Source: Bullifex porci
Lineage (GTDB): Bacteria; Spirochaetota; Spirochaetia; Sphaerochaetales; Sphaerochaetaceae
NCBI RefSeq assembly: GCF_009695635.1
Contig: NZ_VUNN01000005.1
Span: 58,543 to 122,542, forward strand
Length of the DNA: 64,000 nucleotides
Reading direction: 5' to 3'
The position numbers and the translations under genes are program-made. Each line of letters begins with the position of its first letter. Position 1 is the first letter of the stretch. A model generated the notes under the pieces. That model had not been told where the DNA came from. It ran no database searches and saw only the letters and a program-made list of their open reading frames with translations. Positions 57,372 to 64,000 of this stretch are shown here, piece by piece.

Positions 57372-58454
57372 ATGAAAATAGTAACAAGATACATCTATTC
57401 CTCAATATTAAAAACAGCAATAATAACTCTATTAGTATGTGTACTATTAGTATTAGCTGTAGAACTCTTTAGCTCAATGAATAAAATAGTAACCTCAAGT
57501 ACCAATATGAGCCAAATAATTAAGCTATCTATTTTAGGACTTCCTGAGTATTTGATGATGGTTGCATCTGTATCATTTTTATTTGCAACTACATTTTTCT
57601 TATCACAGCTACAGGCTAATAATGAGCTAATAATGCTTTATAATACAGGCTTCAGCTACTATAGAATTGCAATTAGAATAGTTATTCTAGGTGCAATAGT
57701 TACTGTTTTATTTTTCAGCTTCTCAGAGACTATTATGATTGATGCTAAAAAGGAGCATAGTAAATTATCAGATGAGCTCTTTGGACTCTCTGGAACTACA
57801 GATAGTAGAAATATTACACTATCTGATATTGATTCAAATTATGTTATACATGCATCTCGCTTTAATAGCGAAACAAATACAATTTATAATACAACACTTA
57901 TATATAAGGATAGTAATACTATTAAGCTAAGAGTTGTCTCTGATTACGCTAAATATTCAAGCGAAGGCAACTGGGTTTTTTATAATTCAAGAATATATAT
58001 AAGAGAAGGTGATAAGCTAAATACTTCATTTGAAAATGAATATATTGTCTCAGACTTTACATTGGAGCCTCGATTATTCAAAAATGCAAGCAATGATGTA
58101 ACAACTATGGAAAGAGAAGCTGCTATTAATTATTTAAAAAGAATTAAAACTCTAGATAGAGATACCTACTATCAAGCAGCAACAGACTTTTACCAAAGAA
58201 TATTTTCTCCATTTTCCATCTTGATACTTATGGTTATCTCTGTTTCAATGAACTATAGATTTAAGAAGAATGTGTTCTTATTCAGTATAATTCAAAGTCT
58301 CTGTACTGCTGTTGTATATTATGTTGCGTTGATGGTCTTTACTATATCATCCTCGCAGGGTGTTACGGAGCCTTATTTATCTGTAATATTACCAATTTTT
58401 ATAGTAACTATACTATCAATGGTAGTTAGAGCACTTGGAGGATTAAGTGGCTAA
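57372..58454 (+). CDS. lptG: LptG-like permease of the lipopolysaccharide exporter family (YjgP/YjgQ)
   Basis: 360 residues with the same architecture as its upstream neighbour: three N-terminal helices, a periplasmic beta-jellyroll (about 125-260) and three C-terminal helices. It starts VTRYIYSSILKTAI, which resembles the LptF/G start consensus RYI-like. It begins one base after lptF and its stop overlaps the tgt start. The two permeases are usually a heterodimer. Which of the two corresponds to LptF and which to LptG is assigned from gene order only. Confidence 0.84.
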   Translation: MKIVTRYIYSSILKTAIITLLVCVLLVLAVELFSSMNKIVTSSTNMSQIIKLSILGLPEYLMMVASVSFLFATTFFLSQLQANNELIMLYNTGFSYYRIAIRIVILGAIVTVLFFSFSETIMIDAKKEHSKLSDELFGLSGTTDSRNITLSDIDSNYVIHASRFNSETNTIYNTTLIYKDSNTIKLRVVSDYAKYSSEGNWVFYNSRIYIREGDKLNTSFENEYIVSDFTLEPRLFKNASNDVTTMEREAAINYLKRIKTLDRDTYYQAATDFYQRIFSPFSILILMVISVSMNYRFKKNVFLFSIIQSLCTAVVYYVALMVFTISSSQGVTEPYLSVILPIFIVTILSMVVRALGGLSG

Positions 58455-59577
58455 AAATATATATACTAAGGTATTACAGGATACACAAACTAAAGCGCGA
58501 CTTGGATATATCGATCTTCCACATGGAAGAGTTGAAACACCAGCCTTTATGCCAGTTGGTACAAATGGTACTGTAAAAGGAATTTACCATGATAAGGTCG
58601 ATGAAATTGGATATAAGATTATTTTAGGAAATACATATCATCTTTATTTAAGACCAGGAACAGAGGTTTTAGAGAAATTTGGTGGCTTACACAAATTTTC
58701 TAATTGGAACCACAATATCTTAACAGATAGTGGTGGCTTCCAGGTATTTTCTCTTTCTGGCTTAAGAAAGATTAAGGATAGTGGTGTTACCTTCCAATCT
58801 CATATAGATGGCTCAAAGCATGTCTTTACACCAGAGAAGGTAGTAGATATACAAGGTATCATAGGATCTGATATCGCTATGGTATTAGATGTTTGTACTC
58901 CTCCAGGAATAGAGTATAGAAATGCAAAGGAAGCTTGGAGAGTAACTAAAGCTTGGGCAGAAAGATCAATTGAAGAAAGAAATAGGTTAGGTGAAAGCTT
59001 TAGAGGAAACCTATTTGGTATCGTACAAGGAAACTTTTATCAGGATCTTAGAAAGGAATCTGCATTGACATTATCTGAAATGGATTTCCCTGGTATAGCA
59101 ATTGGTGGACTCTCTGTTGGCGAAAGTAAGGAGCAGTTTAATGATTTTCTCTCCTACACAGCACAATATATTACAGAGGAAAAGCCAAGATATGTAATGG
59201 GAATTGGCTCTCCTGATTACATCCTATCATGTGTTGAGAATGGTATAGATTTATTTGACTGTGTACTTGCAACAAGAATGGCAAGAAATGGTGGTATATT
59301 CACAGATGATGGTGTTATTACTATGAAAAAGGCAGTACACAAATTCGATGAAAGACCATTACAGGAGGGATGTACCTGTACCTGCTGTCAAAAATACTCT
59401 AGAGCTTATCTACACCATCTAATTAAATGTAATGAGATGTATGGTGGAATGCTTGCAACTGAGCATAACCTAACATATCTTTATAATTTCTTAGAAAGAA
59501 TTAAGCAAAGCATTAGAGAAGGACGCTTTGCTGAATTTAAGAAAGAGTATATGGCTCGTTTCTATGGCACAAAGTAA
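58447..59577 (+). CDS. tgt: Queuine tRNA-ribosyltransferase
   Basis: 376 residues from a GTG at 58447 with GGAGG seven bases upstream, overlapping the lptG stop. Tgt exchanges guanine-34 for preQ1 in tRNAs with GUN anticodons. The active-site block LTDSGGFQVFSL, the nucleophile aspartate in DLFDCVLATR, and the zinc site CTCTCC...HH are present. With queA at 35006 it gives two consecutive steps of queuosine synthesis. The last codons overlap the murJ start. Confidence 0.97.
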   Translation: MAKNIYTKVLQDTQTKARLGYIDLPHGRVETPAFMPVGTNGTVKGIYHDKVDEIGYKIILGNTYHLYLRPGTEVLEKFGGLHKFSNWNHNILTDSGGFQVFSLSGLRKIKDSGVTFQSHIDGSKHVFTPEKVVDIQGIIGSDIAMVLDVCTPPGIEYRNAKEAWRVTKAWAERSIEERNRLGESFRGNLFGIVQGNFYQDLRKESALTLSEMDFPGIAIGGLSVGESKEQFNDFLSYTAQYITEEKPRYVMGIGSPDYILSCVENGIDLFDCVLATRMARNGGIFTDDGVITMKKAVHKFDERPLQEGCTCTCCQKYSRAYLHHLIKCNEMYGGMLATEHNLTYLYNFLERIKQSIREGRFAEFKKEYMARFYGTK

Positions 59578-61099
59578 AGAAAGAAATACCTTTATAATGA
59601 TGATTACTACCTTCATATCCCGTTTATTAGGGATATTGAAGGCTAGGGCTATTTCATCCTTTTTTGGAGCTGGCTTAATAGCAGATGCTATAAATTTCTC
59701 ATATAACATCCCAAACAATTTAAGAAAGCTTTTTGCAGAGGGTGCATTATCACAAGCGTATCTTCCTATTTTTTCAAAGCTAAAGGATGACGATGAAAAT
59801 ACATCATCCTTTTTAGGAGCTTTATTTACATTCCAACTAATAATATTTATCCCACTAATAGTTCTATCCTTTATTTTTAGTAAACCCTTTATTACATTGC
59901 TAAGTGGCTTTAATGATGAAAATCAAATAGTAATAGCAGCTAATCTACTTCCATTTTTTTTAACTTTTCTATTCTTTATTTCGCTATCAACTCTTTTATC
60001 AACTGTATTACAAACAAGAAAAGCATTCTTAATCACTGGAATTGGACCTATATTCTTCACTTTAACAGTTATATTATCAATTTACTTATTTACTAATAAA
60101 TTATCATATTACTCAATGGCTCTAGGGTGTACAGCTGGCTCTATCATTCAAATGGTATCTCAAGCTATTGTAGTTAGAAAAAGGAAAATTAAACTAAAGC
60201 TAAGTAATCCTCTAAAGAGTAAATGGTTTATCCTAACGTTAAAAGCATTTATACCTGCAACACTATACTCCTTTATTTTGATACTAGATCAATACTTATC
60301 ATTTTATATTGCATCAATGCTTGAAAGTGGAGCTGTAAGTGCAATATCTAATTCTATTATTTTCTATCAAACTCCATATGGAATCTTTTTTGCATCTATT
60401 TCAACAGTATTCTTTCCTCTTATTGCAGGAGAAAAGGATGATGAAATAAAGGCTAAATACTTAAATAATTCATTAACATATCTAGTTTCATTTTTACTGC
60501 CAAGCGCAATAATACTATTAACTCTATCTGAGCAATGTATATCTGCTGTATTGCAAAAGGGTAGGTTTACATATTTAGATACTGTATTAACAGCTAAAGT
60601 TTTAAAATGGTATTTATTTTCTATGATTCCTTTAGCCTTTTCTTCAATGCTTAGTAGGTATTGCTACAGTAAAAATGATTATAGCTATCCAGTAATAGTT
60701 TCTCTTGTTCAAGCAATTTTAGATGTATCTTTAATGTTTATCTTTGTTAAGCTTAATATTGGAGCTGAAAGTATTTCACTTGCACTTTTAATTTCATCAA
60801 CTATAGCAGTACTAATTTATTTACCAAAAATAAAGCTATTTAACTATCCAAAATTCTTTAAAGAAATAGTGAGAATAGTAGCTGCCAATATTCCATTAAT
60901 ATTAGCAGCAGGCATTATTTTTAATTTAAAATTAACATACCATGTTAATGGCTCAAATCTAAAAGCCTTTTGCATTACTGTTTCTCTTGGCATTTTATTA
61001 GTATGTATAACTCTTATATTTTATATTATTTTTAAAATTCCATTTTTAAGCTTATTAAAAAATGGAGCTGAAAAATCAGCTCCATCTAAAGTTAATTAG
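59564..61099 (+). CDS. murJ: Lipid II flippase MurJ (MviN)
   Basis: 511 residues from the ATG at 59564 (frame upstream runs through tgt without a signal). About 14 membrane helices; the family motif GLIADAINFSYNIPNNLRKLF and the AEGALSQAYLPIFS block are typical. MurJ moves lipid II across the inner membrane for peptidoglycan synthesis. It overlaps tgt by 14 bases and ends the long plus-strand run, converging on greA with a 4-base overlap of stop codons; the minus-strand terminator of greA lies within its last codons. Confidence 0.93.
   Translation: MAQSKERNTFIMMITTFISRLLGILKARAISSFFGAGLIADAINFSYNIPNNLRKLFAEGALSQAYLPIFSKLKDDDENTSSFLGALFTFQLIIFIPLIVLSFIFSKPFITLLSGFNDENQIVIAANLLPFFLTFLFFISLSTLLSTVLQTRKAFLITGIGPIFFTLTVILSIYLFTNKLSYYSMALGCTAGSIIQMVSQAIVVRKRKIKLKLSNPLKSKWFILTLKAFIPATLYSFILILDQYLSFYIASMLESGAVSAISNSIIFYQTPYGIFFASISTVFFPLIAGEKDDEIKAKYLNNSLTYLVSFLLPSAIILLTLSEQCISAVLQKGRFTYLDTVLTAKVLKWYLFSMIPLAFSSMLSRYCYSKNDYSYPVIVSLVQAILDVSLMFIFVKLNIGAESISLALLISSTIAVLIYLPKIKLFNYPKFFKEIVRIVAANIPLILAAGIIFNLKLTYHVNGSNLKAFCITVSLGILLVCITLIFYIIFKIPFLSLLKNGAEKSAPSKVN
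61057..61085 (-). terminator. Terminator of greA inside the murJ coding end
   Basis: On the minus strand ATGGAGCTGA / TCAGCTCCAT (10-bp perfect stem, 4-base loop; 61062-61085) is followed by six T (61062-61057). It lies beyond the greA stop but inside the final murJ codons, so the greA transcript covers the murJ end. Confidence 0.85.
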
Positions 61100-63771
61100 A
61101 AATCTGCAACCTCTATCTCAAGGATAGTATAATCATAGTTGGTACCATTGATTTCAAACTTAAGCTCATCACCAACTACCTTATTTAATAAGCTCATTCC
61201 AAGAGGAGTTTTGAAGTTAAGAATATACTTATCAGGATCACTCTCCCACTGACCAAGGATTGTATATACAATCTTTTCCTTCTTAAGATTATCCATCATA
61301 GTAACCTTAGTACCAAAGCTAATTCTAGATGGATCAACCTTATCAGGAGTAATTACTTGAGCCTTTTCAATTTCCTCAGTAAGAGTTCTAAGCTTTGCAT
61401 TAAGGTTCTTCTGCTTATCCTTACCATATTGGTACTCAGCATTTTCTCTTAAGTCACCTAATGCTCTAGCATCAGCAATTTCATCAGCAACCTCAAGTAA
61501 TTCAACGTGCTCAATATGATCCTTTTCCTTAAGCTTCTCCTCTAAGCACTTTTTAGTACATAAGAAGCCTGTAGGAATTAAGTTATTGCTCTGAATTGGT
61601 GCCTCATCATCAAAGAATCTGAAATCTGGATACTTTTCACTAATAACATATTTAATGCTGACCTTTTTACCTGGATCAATATTCTTATCATTAGCGATAA
61701 TTGAGTAGATCTTAGCAGCAAGCTCCTGAGTTCCCATCTCAATAGCATCATAGATCTTCTTCTCAGCAAAGAGAATTTGCTCTACAAGTAAATTACGCTT
61801 CTTATTCTCTGTTACATCCTTTTTAAGATCAACACAGCTTGCTGTGTAGTCGAGGAGTAAGAGTAGGGTAATAATAAGATTTTCCTTTGTAATTCCAGCC
61901 TTTTCCCAGTCCTTTTCAGTAGCATTCTTTAAATTCCAAAGAAGTACATCTGCAAGCTCCTTATAGTTTTCTACACAATCACGGAGGATTTCAATGTAAA
62001 CCTTAGTCTGGCCAAGAGATCTTAAGCGCTCTGGGATAAATGAATAAGTATAGTATGGGAAGCATCTTCTAAGAACATCTGCCCACTGCTTATCTGTATC
62101 AATTACATTTTCCAAGAATGCTTTCTTTAATTCAGCATTATTAATCTTATTAAAGAGTGCAACCTTATCATCAATTGCTTTATATAAAGCTGCAAACTCA
62201 ACAGGATCATCAATTGTAGCAGTTGAGATATGATCATGGCTTCTTAAATTAGTTAAAAGAAGATATGAAGATATAACCTCATCTGTAATTCCATTTCTTC
62301 TGCTCTTTAAAGTAAAATTAAAGAAACGAATCATTTCAGCAAAGCTATCAGATTCTGTATCATAGTTTTCAGAAACAAAGTCCTTTAGGTGCTTTACCTT
62401 ACCATAGAAATCTGGTTCACCCTTGAAGAGTAATAACTTCTTTTCTTCTGGTGTAATAGGGGTGGAGCGTAGGGTATAGGTCTCATTTTCTCCAATAACA
62501 ACTGAGAAATATGGATCCTCCATTAATACCTTTTTAGCAGACTTCTTGAATTCATTCCAATCCTTTTCTGCTAAAACCTTAGGACATAAATCATTCTTCA
62601 TTTCCTTTAATGAGCACTTGTTATTATGGCTTTCCATAATAGTCATTAAAGTCCATCTTGTATCTGTCTTAACCTTAGCAGCTAGCTTCTGAGGAACAAC
62701 AGCTCTTAAAACTCTAATATTAGATTTTGCAAGAGGTGTTAACGCTCTAAATGCCATATCAGCACTCATCTTAATTTCACTCTTACCAAAGTTAATAACA
62801 ACCTCTTTTTCTGTGATGGACTTAATAACACCAAGTCTATCAAGAGATTGCTGATAAACAAATGAGCCATTATCAAATGCAATATCAATTTCAAAAGAAT
62901 CAATTGCTTTACTAAAATCTGCACAACCAGCCTTAAGACCAGATCTCTTGATACACTGCTTTAATCTTGTAGATGAAGCATATTTCTTTTGGAAAGCAAT
63001 AATTAATGCATTCTGAGCATCAATATTATCCTTATCAAGCTCAATTTCCTTCTTTAATACTGCAATACTCTTATCTATATCATTTACTACAGTTTTTAAT
63101 AAATCATTTAAAATCTCAGTTGCAAAAGCATGAGAAATCTGAGTAGAAGCCTTCTCAGCTACTCCTAAATAATATCCAAAATCATCGCTATTAGTTAAAA
63201 GAGTACTCCAAATAGCTCTAATATTTTCTAAATCCTTAGCAGCTATAAATCTCATGAGTGCACGACGATAATAAAGTACTGCATTTTGAGTATCACCAAT
63301 TTCCATATAGTGATCAGCAAGCTTCTTTGTAAGCTTTCTTTCCTCAAAGTCAATCTTTACTAAGCGTACATATACTGGCCACTTTTGTTCATCACGACCT
63401 GTTTCCTCATAGCAATCGGCAAGTGCACGAAGTGCAAATCTATTTTCATTTAATTCAAGAATTTTATTACATAAGAATTCTACTACTGTCCAGTTATGTA
63501 TCTCATAGAAGGATACTAGTAGATTTTGCATATTAATATTATCCTCATGAGGACGTCTAATCATAGAAATAGATCCAGAGACATATCTACCCCAAACACT
63601 ATCCTCACGCTCTTTTATTAAAGAATCAGAAATTTCTTTAATAGATAGCATATCTTCGCTATCTATCTTCTTTATAGCTTTGTCGTATTCAACGAAATTA
63701 TCAATAGTCATTGCTTGGAGTTCTGCCTTAGTGAACTTCCTATCATTTTTTAGCATTGTTTCAATTTTCAT
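61096..63771 (-). CDS. greA: Spirochaete-type long GreA transcription elongation factor
   Basis: 891 residues from the ATG at 63771 (AAGGAA before it; a longer frame upstream runs through the leader terminator). The last ~160 residues are a normal GreA: coiled coil with the acidic tip GDLRENAEY (772-780) and the C-terminal FKBP-like domain. The first ~730 residues are a large helical region with TPR-like repeats (NRFALRALADCYEETGRD, GDTQNAVLYYRRALMR). Such a long form is known from Borrelia and Treponema. GreA stimulates RNA cleavage by backtracked polymerase; the extension's role is not known to me. It is preceded by a promoter and a leader terminator. Confidence 0.9.
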   Translation of the reverse strand: MKIETMLKNDRKFTKAELQAMTIDNFVEYDKAIKKIDSEDMLSIKEISDSLIKEREDSVWGRYVSGSISMIRRPHEDNINMQNLLVSFYEIHNWTVVEFLCNKILELNENRFALRALADCYEETGRDEQKWPVYVRLVKIDFEERKLTKKLADHYMEIGDTQNAVLYYRRALMRFIAAKDLENIRAIWSTLLTNSDDFGYYLGVAEKASTQISHAFATEILNDLLKTVVNDIDKSIAVLKKEIELDKDNIDAQNALIIAFQKKYASSTRLKQCIKRSGLKAGCADFSKAIDSFEIDIAFDNGSFVYQQSLDRLGVIKSITEKEVVINFGKSEIKMSADMAFRALTPLAKSNIRVLRAVVPQKLAAKVKTDTRWTLMTIMESHNNKCSLKEMKNDLCPKVLAEKDWNEFKKSAKKVLMEDPYFSVVIGENETYTLRSTPITPEEKKLLLFKGEPDFYGKVKHLKDFVSENYDTESDSFAEMIRFFNFTLKSRRNGITDEVISSYLLLTNLRSHDHISTATIDDPVEFAALYKAIDDKVALFNKINNAELKKAFLENVIDTDKQWADVLRRCFPYYTYSFIPERLRSLGQTKVYIEILRDCVENYKELADVLLWNLKNATEKDWEKAGITKENLIITLLLLLDYTASCVDLKKDVTENKKRNLLVEQILFAEKKIYDAIEMGTQELAAKIYSIIANDKNIDPGKKVSIKYVISEKYPDFRFFDDEAPIQSNNLIPTGFLCTKKCLEEKLKEKDHIEHVELLEVADEIADARALGDLRENAEYQYGKDKQKNLNAKLRTLTEEIEKAQVITPDKVDPSRISFGTKVTMMDNLKKEKIVYTILGQWESDPDKYILNFKTPLGMSLLNKVVGDELKFEINGTNYDYTILEIEVADF

Positions 63772-63806
63772 AAAAAAATTCCTTAATTTTTTCCTATGAT
63801 TTTTTT

Positions 63807-63842
63807 CAAAAAACAAACCGGGCAAGGGCAAACCTTGCTCGG
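63807..63842 (-). terminator. Intrinsic terminator in the greA leader
   Basis: On the minus strand CCGAGCAAGG / CCTTGCCCGG forms a 10-bp stem with one G-U pair and a 5-base loop (63842-63818), followed by TTTGTTTTTTG. It lies 47 bases before the greA start and begins about 14 bases after the predicted transcription start. Confidence 0.8.
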
Positions 63843-63862
63843 CACTTGTCTTTGTTATTTAA

Positions 63863-63891
63863 AATATAACACTTTAAGAAGAAAAAAGCAA
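63863..63891 (-). promoter_or_regulatory. Promoter of greA
   Basis: On the minus strand TTGCTT (63891-63886) and TATATT (63868-63863) are 17 bases apart; transcription would begin near 63856. The rest of the window edge (63892-64000) is very AT-rich and holds no gene I can support. Confidence 0.65.
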
Positions 63892-64000
63892 AATAAATTT
63901 TTTACCATTTTTATTAAGTTAATTTCTTTATTAAAAAAAATATATAAAGACATTGTATATCTAAATTTTCCAATATGTGTTTTTTTAATGAAAATATAAA

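Noticed and set aside
63796..63999. 67-codon plus-strand frame at the window edge
   Set aside because: Low-complexity AT-rich translation that runs through the greA terminator and promoter on the opposite strand.

Overview
The window is a gene-dense, AT-rich block of bacterial housekeeping DNA, almost certainly from a spirochaete. The main evidence is a V-type ATP synthase operon, a GreA protein carrying the roughly 700-residue N-terminal extension known from Borrelia and Treponema, the pairs uvrA–lptD and tamB–bamA followed by mutS (arrangements I recall from Treponema pallidum), and an outer membrane (LptD, LptF, LptG, BamA, TamB, a lipoprotein, a small barrel protein). I cannot place it to genus; an uncultured, host-associated member of the Treponema/Sphaerochaeta group would fit. 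I see no insertion sequence, prophage, CRISPR array, tRNA or rRNA, and no obvious defence or mobile system.

Layout. 1-2729 is the end of the V-ATPase operon (D, I, K). 2780-4652 (minus) is a small GntR-regulator/ABC-transporter operon with a palindrome at its own start site. 4786-15599 is a long plus-strand run: a YhcH-like protein, ispG, uvrA, lptD, phoH, a PgpH-type HD phosphodiesterase and ybeY. 15628-19106 is a glycolysis block (gap, pgk, tpiA) ending with secG. 19142-22414 carries a flavodoxin-like protein, a periplasmic PpiC-type isomerase, nusB, map and a phosphoribosyltransferase. 22642-24267 (minus) encodes a lipoprotein and an outer-membrane barrel. 24349-27298 is folD, miaB and a sirtuin. 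27331-29850 (minus) holds a 58-codon small gene, tmRNA, smpB and a PEGA/SUMF1 membrane protein. 29907-36043 is lepB, hemW, yebC, ruvCAB and queA, converging on tmk. 36725-46512 is tamB, bamA, mutS. 46623-61099 is a translation/RNA/envelope run (rimP, nusA, infB, rbfA, truB, ribF-like, rpsO, pnp, dut, lptF, lptG, tgt, murJ), converging on the large greA (minus).

Genes are tightly packed; many start codons overlap the previous stop as ATGA or TAATG, so translational coupling is likely. Several annotated starts were moved to an internal ATG or GTG with a proper ribosome-binding site (gap, tpiA, secG, flavodoxin, folD, lepB, queA, tmk, rimP, nusA, murJ, greA).

The most interesting signals are regulatory. 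Two transcription-factor loci (rimP-nusA and greA) each have a good promoter followed 15-25 bases later by a strong intrinsic terminator and only then the gene, the layout expected for attenuation by the products themselves. The gap-pgk and rpsO-pnp intervals also contain strong hairpins. The outer-membrane barrel gene and the divergent folD gene have promoters placed so that transcription would begin at or next to the start codon (leaderless mRNA). Protein oddities include a zinc ribbon at the C terminus of NusA, a RibF homologue whose kinase half lacks its signature motif, an ABC ATPase with a broken signature motif, and a 23-residue tmRNA tag. All statements come from reading the sequence; no database search or folding program was run.
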